A stretch of 64,000 nt of DNA. Origin: Fasciola hepatica. Its lineage: Eukaryota; Platyhelminthes; Trematoda; Plagiorchiida; Fasciolidae. The position numbers were made by a program, and so were the translations under genes. The DNA lies in contig CANUEZ040000002.1 of the NCBI GenBank assembly GCA_948099385.1, forward strand, positions 2,300,001-2,364,000. The letters are read 5' to 3'. The notes below the pieces were generated by a model that saw only the letters and a program-made list of their open reading frames with translations, was not told the origin of the DNA and ran no database searches. Shown here one piece after another: positions 55,191-64,000 of the stretch (its first letter is position 1; each line of letters begins with the position of its first letter).

Positions 55191-55775
55191 CAGCGACACC
55201 GAGTCGGACTATTGTGGATGAGGTGTGGGATGAGATTGGAAAAACGATATGGGTGTATCATGACGTGCATGAAGTCACGCGCGGTACACCTAGAAGTATC
55301 ACATTCGATGACCACGGATTCTTTCCTGCGGGCCTTGCAAAGATTTATCAACCGAAGAGGGGTGCCGACCGATATATACTCCGACAATGGGTCGAACTCC
55401 GTGGGCGCTCACGGAGAGTTGCGGCGTTGGCACAAGAACGTAAACAGGGATGAACTGCAGGATCGAACCGTGGCCTACGGCATACGATGGCATTTCAACC
55501 CCCCACAGGTCAGCCACCGCGGCGGCGTATGGGAACGCATGATCCGGTCCGCCAGACGGATATTGCTGTCAATCATGGAGCAACAGCCGCCCGACGACGA
55601 GACGCTGAACACCGTCATGACTGAGGTAGAGAGAATTCTGAACCACCGCCCACTGGTCCCAGTAATGAACGGCCACCCCGCCCACCTGGCGCCCACCTCG
55701 AACGACTTATTGACGTTACGGTCTAACGAGGGTTTTCAAGGGCCGGTAAACCTTCGTGGGAGCTACCTCCAATGA
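55182..55775 (+). pseudogene. Pao integrase catalytic core
   Basis: A 198-codon frame: KRYGCIMTCMKSRAVHLEV, STT-like MTTDSFLRALQRFINRRGVP, IYSDNGSNSVG (second Asp), WHFNPPQVSHRGGVWERMIRS (catalytic Glu) and EVERILNHRPLVPV. The first Asp (DYFGP) is at 55207 in another frame (SDYCG), so a frameshift cuts it off. The other two catalytic residues are intact, and no stop occurs from there to 55773. Confidence 0.85.
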
Positions 55776-55789
55776 TGGAAGCAGGCAAA

Positions 55790-56098
55790 CTATCTTGCCA
55801 AGAATTTCTGAAGGCGACGGCTTTGGGAGTATCTACTGGCTTTGTAAGCTCGACAGAAGTGGCTGGTCAGAACAAGACCATTCATTGTTGGGGATGTGGT
55901 GATGATCGCAGACGAACGTACACATTTTAGCACCTGGTCCTCGGAAGTAGTTATGGAAACCATCGGAAGCATTGAAGGAATGATAAAAACGGTGAGGTTG
56001 AAGACAGCTAACGGAGCGCCAATTCGTGACATAAGCGCGGAGAAGCTGATAACGCTGAGGCTCAGTAGACTATTTCGCACTGGTCATCAAGGTGTGTA
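55790..56098 (+). pseudogene. Pao C-terminal domain (DUF5641-type)
   Basis: KWLVRTRPFIVGDVVMIADE, FSTWSSEVVMETI and MIKTVRLKTANGAPIRDISA follow the DUF5641 pattern (VGD-V-I-D-----W--G-V and V-V-T--G--R-I--L). The stop is TAA at 56096-56098. It is the end of the pol polyprotein. Confidence 0.75.
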
Positions 56099-56192
56099 AA
56101 GAAAACCCGTGTATAGAAGCAATCCCGACGCTTTGACGTATCGATCTATCATACACCTCGACGCTCACTCACCTACATTGTACTCGGTATAC

Positions 56193-56690
56193 CACATAGT
56201 CTCCGTCAAACACGTTACAAAGCTCAGTCTTTCGTTGACATTGCAGAAGGTTTTCTCCGATATGTGGTGATAAATGCGATTCCACTGTACTTTCAGACAC
56301 ATGCACACATACCCGATGTACGCTATATCCCGCAACCTCTATCAAACATGTGACAGTGTTCGTCGTTTGTTTTTCGTTGACGGTACCGAATGCCTTTTGC
56401 ATATGTAGAATTGGCGGAGCTTAGGACAAGCACACATGCCTGCATTTTACTCGTTTATGCCACACAGTCCCCGTCAAAAACATAACAGTGCTCACAGTCT
56501 TTCGTTGACGTTGCAGAAAGTCCTCCTTTGATGTGTGGTGATACTTGTGATTCCATTATACATCCAGGCACACGCACATACCCGATGCACGCTATGTCCC
56601 GCAACCCCTATCAAACAGGTGACGGTGTTCACAGTGTGCTTTGTCGACTTTACTGAAATGTCTTTTGCATATGTGGAGTTAGCGGCGATT
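56193..56690 (+). repeat. Two diverged tandem copies of a 268-bp unit
   Basis: 56193-56418 and 56461-56690 align with about 80% identity by eye (CAGTCTTTCGTTGACNTTGCA, ACATACCCGATG-ACGCTAT and TGTCTTTTGCATATGT occur in both at a constant offset of 268 bp). They lie between pol and the 3' LTR, are non-coding and pyrimidine/purine balanced. The role is unknown. Confidence 0.8.
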
Positions 56691-56982
56691 ACATCATACA
56701 CACACATTCACGCAGGCACATACGGCCAGGGCAGGACGGCCTTTCCAAGGACAGCACCTATGTTCCCCCTCCACGCCCGCCATTGGTCAGTCGTTCTCAT
56801 AGAAGATGTTGAATAGCCTCGCGTCTATGTAGCCAACGGATTAGGTGCGACCATGAGTCGAACGTTGGCGACAAGTATTGGGCGCGAGCACTGGCATCGG
56901 GGCCTAGAAAAATAGGGAGAATCAGTACCTTTATATCAAACCTCTGACTCTGCTAAGGATTCGGGAGGATTTTGGTGGGCGG

Positions 56983-57359
56983 TGTACCGGCCAGTCGTGG
57001 AAAATCCCCCTAAAACCTGTGCGATTCAGTGTTTTTCTTAACATCACTCACTTTCCTACACCATTGGCGTGTTTTTACGCACTGTTTGCTTTTATGGGCC
57101 AATTGTTATTTGTTCGTGCCCAGAGGGCTACTTTATCATATCCTTGTTCTTGACCTGCGTGACGCACGTGCCCCTTGCTCGCACGCTGCAATTCGGTTCC
57201 TCGTTTGTTGAGTCCTTGTGATCTCATTATTGAGGTTTGTATCTTTTTGGTGTCATTGTTCATTCAATAATCTAGTATCGTAGAATATCACGGATCATCG
57301 CCTTTTGATTTCGAGATCAGTTGCGAGTTTGGCTACGCATTGCTCAAACTTGTGTTACA
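56983..57359 (+). repeat. Pao 3' LTR
   Basis: 377 bp, TGTACCGG...GTTACA, preceded by the purine-rich GGGAGGATTTTGGTGGGCGG, a plausible polypurine tract. Confidence 0.85.
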
Positions 57360-57364
57360 ACATG
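57360..57364. repeat. Pao target-site duplication, right
   Basis: ACATG, matching 51021-51025. Confidence 0.7.
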
Positions 57365-57540
57365 TCCGGAGAACATGGCTCAAAACTCAAACAACCCAAA
57401 GCAACACCGGTCCCCAACCTGATTGTATTCCCACCGAATATGTAATAACGGACTGCTCTTGTTCCTCTCGTTGCTGGAGGCGCCATAATACTAACTTTCT
57501 CACTCAAGCACGTATTCCAGTTCCTTTGTAGTCTCTGCTT
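57365..57540. other. No gene recognised
   Basis: The sequence right of the Pao element should continue the LINE 3' UTR at 51025, but I see no clear match. Confidence 0.35.
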
Positions 57541-57544
57541 CCAT

Positions 57545-57787
57545 TTCACCTTTTACTCAACAATCGAGCGATTTTTGTGTTTCTGTCCCGTGGGTCAGAT
57601 TGCAGCAATGGCGCGGAGGGATGGAGATGTGGCAGCTTTGAGGCACACGTGGAAAAATGGGAGGATATCATAGGGGGCGGAGGCATGGTGGCAAGAGTAC
57701 TGACCAGCGAGGAACTGGAGGAGGCAGAGAAAATATGTGGATACATATGTATGCGTACATTTATCAATACATTTATACATATTTATA

Positions 57788-57849
<62 letters not shown>

Positions 57850-57858
57850 GGCAGAGCC
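57545..57858 (-). repeat. Inverted LINE 3' UTR piece with long (TA)n
   Basis: The minus strand matches 26150-26410: TCTGCCCTGAT, (TA)n, CATACATATGTATCCACATATT, TCTGCCTCCTCCAGTTCCTC and CCTCATGGTAT-like. The TA tract is 57794-57846. It is thus another copy of the LINE 3' UTR region in the opposite direction. Confidence 0.75.
57794..57846. repeat. (TA)n microsatellite
   Basis: Uninterrupted TA dinucleotides. The flanks are inverted relative to those of the tract at 26176-26213. Confidence 0.95.
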
Positions 57859-57990
57859 TGTAAGCCAATTCTCGCAAATCGAGCACCGCGTAGCCAATTC
57901 AAAAGAATTCCAAGACCAGAACAAGATTGATTCGTAGTTTCTACGGTACTAAATTGAAATTCACAAAGGATGAGCCAAGGTTATCGTGAC
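57859..57990 (-). repeat. Pao LTR 3' fragment
   Basis: The minus strand ends GGCTACGCGGTGCTC...GGCTTACA at 57859. About 80 bp match the LTR end at 1919-2000 (GACCAGAACAA and CGTAGTCAATTCAAA-like words). The 5' part of this LTR is not recognisable. Confidence 0.55.
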
Positions 57991-58393
57991 TCAAAATCAG
58001 GTTGTCTCAGGGGTTTTTTGCTTTTTAGCGTTAAGATCAACGATTTAGCTGTTACCATTACTTATTGCTATTCAAACTGATTTACTGATCCGATAGTAGC
58101 AATAATTGCGGCACATCAACCCATTGGCGTCAGTTATTAGCACGAATCAGTACAATAGAAATTTTTAGAGATTCGTAGTTTCCAACTAACTTAATCAATC
58201 GTTTAAAACCCTTCCTTAGTGTTCTCTTTTTAACGGGCCTCTCAAAGGTAATTAGTCACTTTTTATTTTCACCTTTTCGACACCCCGGAATTTACAATAG
58301 TCCGATAACTCGCCCGTTATCTGTCAGCTGTCACTATTTTTCTCCCCGCGATATTGCGTCGAATTATCTACCAATCACTCCAACAGCTTAGCT

Positions 58394-59930
58394 ATGCTTT
58401 CCACTGCTGCCCACTGGCCCAGAATCAGAGCTAGCCATCTCCGTTGTAGGACCCCTCACCTCCAAAGTACGCTCAAAAGTTGTTCAGTATCCCACGTTGA
58501 AATACTTGGAGATTCTACCAAAGCAACTGCCGAAATAAGAAAAACCATGAATAGTTCTTCCTCTCGGCTTGACGCTTTTGACCAAACCATCGGTCAATTA
58601 GGCCCATTAGCGTCCATGCTTGACCCATCTCTACACCACACTCAGGCAAACCTAATCTCAGCCGCGAAGTTCATTGTTACCGTTGCCTCTGAAATATTTA
58701 GACGCATCAAGAAAGCCAACAATGCAATAGTATTCAACATTCCGGACAAGTTACCCCTCTCAACTGCCAACAACTTAATCTTAAAGGCTTGCAACCTAGA
58801 TTCGCAACCTTGCTACTGTGTCAGACTCCGCAAATCTTCACCGCAAAATGCATGCCCACGCCTGTTTCAGTTTAATACTGAAGTTGCTGCCAAGGAATTT
58901 ATTAGCCGACAGTCCTTTGTCGTCGCCAACACAGGTTTCAAGCGGGCAAAAATACTTCCTGATACAACCCCTCTACAAAAGGAGGTTCACAAAAGCCACG
59001 CGAAGAACCATAACCCTGGTAAACATTTAGCCAGTAGTCCCTCTCAGGTGGTCGATTGACCAAGCGTTGGCCATCATGCGAAGACCTCTTCTGTGGTAAC
59101 TCGCAAAATAGTTGTCGACCTAGATAGTTCATCAGTCTCCACTCCACCGGAGCCGCGTCGCAAACGTCAAAAATTTCGGAACAGTCTCAATGAAACGGTC
59201 CGAATTAATGTGCCTCCTGACGTCTACAAAACTGATTAAAGTCCCTCTGACTCCAAGGCTAGTAACAAATTACCATGCAAAACCCCGATTGACATGATTA
59301 CTTCGACTAGCTCAAGAAGTGTCTGGTCGAATCTACAAACTACTCTCACAGAATACAGTTCAAAAAAACGGAAGCCGACACTTGCAGAAGTCCAAAATCC
59401 AAAACCGGGCAGGGAAAACAGCCCAATACCTGAAGTAAAATCCGTAATCCCTCAACTGTTGAAGTATAAACTAGCAATTCCTTGCATACCTAAGAAAGAC
59501 GCGGGACTAGATGTATTTGCACTGGTATCCGTAACGAATTCGAAAATAAATAGAGTAGCTTTATCGGCAAAATCAGTCACCTCACCTCGGGAACTCAGGC
59601 CTCGCTCTCTGAACCCAATCGGTTTTCGCCTCCAGGTGGAGTGAAACATAAAAACACTTTTTCCAACAGCGAGAAAGGAAGTCTCGGCAAGACTGTTCAG
59701 ATAGCTATGCCAGTACCTCATCCAAATGCCGTTCCGGTTGGCTACTTACGGCCTACCCAACCACATGCATCGTGCTCTTCAATTCCAAATAGTCGTGAGC
59801 TTTCGGACTTAATGCCACCCCATCCAAATTTGCCGGTTTTTCCGTTTCCTCTGAACGTCCCGCCTCCTCCCATACCATATCTCTCCCCACACCATCCCAC
59901 AGTCCGCCAGTGGCTACAATTTCTCTAAAC
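58394..59930 (+). pseudogene. LINE D ORF1 protein
   Basis: One frame holds 58394-59643 with stops at 59057 (TGA) and about 59237 (TAA). After a shift it continues at 59641-59928. Contents: helical segment (ATAEIRKTMNSSSSRLDAF), TVASEIFRRIKKANNAIVFN and IPDKLPL (RRM-like first strand), CYCVRLRKSSPQ, LFQFNTEVAAKEFI, RAKILPDTTPLQKEV and a Pro-rich tail with FPFPLNVPPPP. The chosen ATG is the first in frame; the MPR start seen in LINE A and E is not visible, so the true start may lie elsewhere. Confidence 0.75.
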
Positions 59931-59989
59931 CTGGCAGCCATCTAAAGGGGTCATAAATTCCATGTACGTCCTGGCCATGATAATGATAG

Positions 59990-60645
59990 TTTCACAGTTG
60001 CACTTTTCAATGCTCGCCCCCTCGTGAGTAAACTTACATCTGTCCGCTCCCTTGCACTGCAATCCCACCCGGATGTAACCCTCGTAACTGAAACATGGCT
60101 TCTGGTAAAACTCCCGTCCGACACGTTTCCATACCCGGCTATAATATATTTGCTACGAACAGATCTGAGAGACGTGGTGGTGGATGTCTTGCTTATAGTA
60201 AGAGCAGTCTTGCAACACAATAACTCCAACCTCCTGTCCTTGACAAGGTCCATGACTCTGTTTAGGTCTCTATACCACTGCTTCAGGGGCAGCTCGTCAT
60301 TGGTTGTGTTTACTGTCCGCCAGACCACAACATGGGCAATGTAAATGCAATCACCGATGCTTTCTGTCACGTGGCTGAAATCCCGCACCCTGCTAAAATC
60401 ATAGCGGGGGACTTCAACCTCCCTGGCATTTGTTGGACAGTCGTGAATTCTTCTCCGAAGTTATGCAATTTTACCTTATGTATCCATGCAGGCGGATGGA
60501 CGCAACATGTGAAATCACCAACCAGAGGGAACAATATTCTTGACCTTATCTTTACTTAAGGCCTCCGAAATATAAAGGCAAATGTCCTTAGCCACCTTCC
60601 TGGTTGTGATGATAAGGTCATAACATGTGAATTCTCCGTTCAACC
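59990..60645 (+). pseudogene. LINE D endonuclease (EEP)
   Basis: FNARPLVSKLTSVRSLALQS, HPDVTLVTETWL (catalytic Glu), RGGG-LAYSKSSL, IIAGDFNLPGICW (DFN), TRGNNILDLIFT and GCDDKVITCEF. The last is the SDH motif with the catalytic His changed to Asp (60604-60618). A stop at 60557 and shifts near 60090 and 60300 interrupt it. Otherwise all endonuclease motifs are present in order. Confidence 0.8.
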
Positions 60646-60886
60646 TCATCACCAGGAAAATCCTCAAAATCAAAAATCTTTCCGAAATGCAAATTGGGAT
60701 ACTTTACCCACCATCCTGCGTAATCAGACCTGGGACGAATTCTTTCTAACATCTGATCCTCAGCTGGCGTCGGATGTGATGTACTCTAACTTGTTCTGTT
60801 CCCTTACCGTCACATCTCCCGAGATAACCGAATTCAGTGGGATAAAGACCTATCAACAACAAAAGACGTAACGTCAGTTCGGGAAT

Positions 60887-62534
60887 TTGCAGCTTGCCTA
60901 CGAAAAAACCAACGACCTTTCTATCTCCATCTGCCTCAGCCACTTCTCACGCCAGCTACTAAGTGAAAATAGGAACAAGCTGGAGAAGCAAGAACTGTAC
61001 ACTCTCAATCAGCCGAATAAAATAGCCCACCTCTCTGGCCTTAGTAAAACTCGAAACCCCCGCTGTGCAACAAAAATACCATATTTACTCCTATCAGAGA
61101 ACATTCATATTAGATCGCCTCAGTTAATCGCTGAGGCATTTAATAATTTCTTCGCTTCTACCTTCATAACAGACCATAATAGTCCAACCCAGGATCTCAC
61201 CTCCTTGACTGCCGACACCTTGTCAACTGCAGCATTCTCAGCCAACGAAGTCAGAAAGCTTTTAAATACCCCCGGCCTCTGGCTCGCCCTGAAACCGATG
61301 GTATCCCTCCAGCTCTATTTCGTCTTGGCGGCCCGGACATTGTGGTGCCTTTGCTGAACCTATTCAACCTCTCCATGTTACAAAGCATTTTCCCATCCCA
61401 GTGGAAAACTTTCGTTATCACTCCCCTCCATAAGAAGGGTGCTTTACATGACCCTGCTAATTACCGCCCATAAACCACACTCCCATTATATCTAGGATAA
61501 TGGAACGGGTAGTTAAAGATGAGATTGCCAATTTTATCCTCACCCGTGGGTTAATAAATAAAAACCAACACGGCTTCTTAAAGTCTAGGTCGTGTCTGAC
61601 CTGCCAATTTGGCTTCCTTAATCTAATCGCAACGTCAGCTGACTCTGGAATGGCACTTATCGTTATCTTCCTTGATATGACGAAAGCATTTGATCGCGCG
61701 CCTCATGCTCAGCTGCTAACCAAGGTTAAATATTGCGGCATAACAGACCCACTCTTTTCTTGGTTGTCATCCTATCTTAGCATGAGATCGCAATCAGTAA
61801 ACATTGAGGGTTACCTTTCATCACCGCAGCCAGTCACAAGTGGTTTTATACAGGGCAGTGCGTTAGACCCACCTTTATTTCTTCTCTACATAAACGACGT
61901 ATTCAGAGTAATACGCCATGGCACCGGGTTTCTATTCTCCGATGATATCATGATTGTATATTCATTTGAACCCCATACCTTGACCTACACCCTCACCAAA
62001 ATAGCCGACGACGAAAAGGCTCTTGACATATGGTGCAACACTTGGAAAATGAGCTTCTTCTCTGCTAAGAGTGCTATCCTCACGTGCAAAAGTCAAATTC
62101 CCCCCAAATCCCTCGTCTTGAACGGCTCATACATTCCCACTACTCCGCTGGCACGAGATCTCGGTCTACAATATTCTTGCACGTTCCCCTTTCAAAAACA
62201 AGCCACCTACCAGGTGGCTAAGACTAAGAGGACGATAGCCCTCATCTGCAGAGCTTTTAGGATGCGCAACAGCCAGCTTCTGATCTTTAAATCCCACGCC
62301 AGGTCGCAGCTCGAGTACTGCTCTCTGGTATACACTCACATGCACAAATCTGACAGACTTGCGATCGAGGGAGTTCAGCGATCCTTCACCAGGCACGTAT
62401 TCGGCTCATCATTCCCCTTGAATTACAAAGAGGGATGTGGGCTACTAAGGCTTGAACCTCTATGGCTACGACAAAAATACCACCGGCTTCTACTGCGCTA
62501 CACCACGTCGCTAGCCATGCTGTTATTTGTATAG
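60887..62534 (+). pseudogene. LINE D reverse transcriptase
   Basis: Two long frames. 60887-61357 is the N-terminal linker (IAHLSGLSKTRNPR, LIAEAFNNFFASTF, SANEVRKLL). After shifts near 61290 and 61480, 61500-62534 carries INKNQHGFLKSRSC, LIVIFLDMTKAFDRAP (motif A), SGFIQGSALDPPLFLLYIND (motif B) and FLFSDDIMIVYSF (motif C, FADD to FSDD, both Asp kept), then the thumb with SHARSQLEYCSLVYTHMHKSD. 345 codons without a stop. The C-terminal end (LYT, IWNKLP and GLDF) is missing. Confidence 0.85.
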
Positions 62535-62639
62535 TTTCCACTGATGTATCTAGGGAAATAGTCCACAAACAGCTTTGCAAGACATCCCCATTAGCTAAAA
62601 TAAATCAGGTTTTTTTGTGAACAATAAAATCTGAGGTTA

Positions 62640-64000
62640 GCATTTGACCTGCGGACCCACTTCTATCAAAGTTCTTTCAAATATCATGCCTAGATCGACT
62701 TCAAATCTCTCCATTCGCCGAGCGGCAAATCGAACTCCACTTACAAGCACTAAGCGCCCCCGACTTTCTACCTCCTCATTGCCTTGTTCAGTACCACTGG
62801 TCGATATATACAGTGAAGCCAGTAACAAATATAATGCGCTTCAGCAAAACTTATCGTCCTTAGAGAAACAGTTACGATCCATGGACGATGCACTGACCAT
62901 GCTGCTGCCACTAGCATATATTGTTGATCCCTTAAAACATCCAAAAACTGAAAGTCTCCTATCAGCCGGCCACTTCCTGGACTCTGTTGCATCTGAAGTC
63001 CATAGACGGATAAAAATTTCCAAAAATGCCGTTGTTTTTAATGTTCCAGATCGTTTGCCCCTTTCCTCGGTCAAACAGTCATTGCTCATGGCATGTGATA
63101 TGTCACACCACGAGTGCTACTGCAAAAGACTCAGAAAACGGTCGCATCGAAACGTGCCCGCTACTTTTTCAATTTCTAGAAGAGAGCACTGCCGTAGAAT
63201 TCGTTAGAAAGAGAGAGTCCATCGCAAAGTCCACTTCATTTAAAAATATAAAAATTGCTCCTGACAAAACCCCTCTGCAGAGGGAGGTCCTTAGATTGAA
63301 TTCCAGCAACCAAGTACTCCTACCACCCTCTGACCCAGTGCCACAAAGCTCCCCTGAGAAACTTCTCACCGTAAACAACTCGTTACCACTCCCGCTAACC
63401 AGTGCACCAGCGCAAAATGTGGACCTAGATTCGTCCCGTTCACCTCCAACACCTCAGCGTCCCCCAAAAAGGCTCCATGTTGCACTCCAGTCTCCACCAC
63501 TGTCTACCCACAGCCGAGCAATACAACCCCCCCCCCCTCTTAGCCAGGAGCCATCCACGCTCTGGTCTGTCTGCCAAACGAGCAAACAAACCGCCAGCTT
63601 CAAACACGCCACCCCGCACCGACCAGCCAACTGCAAGTTGTCTCCCAGAGCTTCGGCCACAACGTCACCCTCGTCACCTGTTGCTCCCAGTAGCCAAAAC
63701 CTCGTCTGCACTGACATTGTCACGCTCCCATCTTTAATTGACAGTCGACATAGGACCTCTCGCGCTCCAGCTAACCGGCCTACTACCCATTCACGACCCC
63801 CACCTCGGCCATACACACGAAATCTCGCCGCTCACCCTAACGCTAGCCCACCAGCGCATTTATTTGGTTCCCCGGAGATCCGCGTACCCAACTGCTACAT
63901 CCCACACCCACAAACCCAGAACCCGCCGTCTTCACGTCCACAGATGCAGTACCATATCACAAATTTTCCACTTAATGTACCGCCTCCAAACTCGAACCAT
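62640..64000 (+). mobile_element. CR1-like LINE E, 5' part, running off the right edge
   Basis: The start of a third plus-strand copy in head-to-tail order behind LINE D. Only ORF1 is in the window. It is the least decayed copy: one frameshift in about 1.3 kb. Confidence 0.8.
62686..64000 (+). pseudogene. LINE E ORF1 protein, one frameshift, incomplete at right edge
   Basis: ATG at 62686 (MPRSTSNLSIRRAANRTP) agrees with the MPR start of LINE A. It follows with a helical segment (NKYNALQQNLSSLEKQL), HFLDSVASEVHRRIKISKNA and VVFNVPDRLPL (RRM-like), CYCKRLRK, and a single frameshift near 63150. From there an open frame runs to the end of the window: LLFQFLEESTAVEFVRKRES, KIAPDKTPLQREV, then about 230 residues rich in Pro, Ser and Thr with FPLNVPPPN at the end. 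A run of 11 C (63526-63537 region) lies in frame. Except for the shift this ORF1 could be functional. Confidence 0.8.

Larger units (their letters stand above)
51026..57359 (+). mobile_element. BEL/Pao LTR retrotransposon, nearly complete
   Basis: Two LTRs (51026-51400, 56983-57359) with TG...CA ends, flanked by the 5-bp duplication ACATG (51021-51025, 57360-57364). Interior: leader, gag, zinc knuckles, protease, RT, integrase, DUF5641-type end and a 3' segment with two 230-bp repeats. RNase H is missing. Stops at 51932 and 53081 and several frameshifts make it non-autonomous. It sits in a LINE 3' UTR. Confidence 0.9.
58180..62600 (+). mobile_element. CR1-like LINE D, nearly full length, moderately decayed
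   Basis: 5' UTR to 58393, ORF1 (58394-59930), ORF2 endonuclease (59990-60640) and RT (60880-62534). The thumb end and 3' UTR are missing: similarity stops near 62534, and a new element of the same family begins at about 62640. It is the best-preserved ORF2 of the family here. Confidence 0.85.

Noticed and set aside
57577..57937. Three overlapping open frames rich in Tyr-Ile repeats
   Set aside because: They are translations of the (TA)n tract at 57794-57846; no coding signal outside it.

Overview
This is a eukaryotic window made almost entirely of transposable-element DNA. I found no convincing host protein gene, rRNA or tRNA. The element mix is CR1-like LINEs, a second CR1/Jockey-like LINE, RTE-type LINEs, BEL/Pao LTR retrotransposons, a CsRn1-type Gypsy remnant and a very small non-coding LTR element. 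That mix fits a flatworm, most plausibly a tapeworm. The organism is an inference from repeat content, not from a host marker. Nearly all coding regions are broken by stops and frameshifts, so most proteins are traced in pieces across frames.

Left part (1-14.4 kb). A minus-strand BEL/Pao element enters from the left edge (pol start, protease, zinc knuckles, gag, 5' LTR to 2300), followed by a second LTR fragment. Next come three minus-strand CR1-like LINE copies in head-to-tail order. Their 3' untranslated regions are 2.7-3 kb long, purine-rich on the plus strand (pyrimidine-rich in the sense direction), and end in a conserved (ATT)n tail. A 454-bp element with two 162-bp direct repeats that look identical, a tRNA-like primer site, a purine tract and a 5-bp target duplication sits inside the first of these (5287-5750). 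It is the clearest small system in the window.

Middle part (13.5-45 kb). An 814-bp and a 466-bp block, both holding pieces of one decayed Pao integrase, lie 12.5 kb apart at 13.6-27.4 kb but almost adjacent at 40.1-41.5 kb. The 12.5 kb between them is a LINE array: a nearly full-length copy, a fused fragment and a long pyrimidine-rich tail. Further right are a Gypsy gag/protease remnant (minus), a second LINE family, an RTE element, and a second Pao pol with its integrase.

Right part (45-64 kb). An RTE 3' half (minus), a solo Pao LTR, a broken CR1-like LINE, and a nearly complete Pao element (51026-57359) with both LTRs and a 5-bp target duplication. This Pao has lost its RNase H domain, and its RT active site reads YVNN. 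Two CR1-like LINEs follow; the last runs off the window with the best-preserved ORF1. The order of nesting is: LINE bodies first, then the small element, the solo LTR and the Pao element inserted into their 3' regions.
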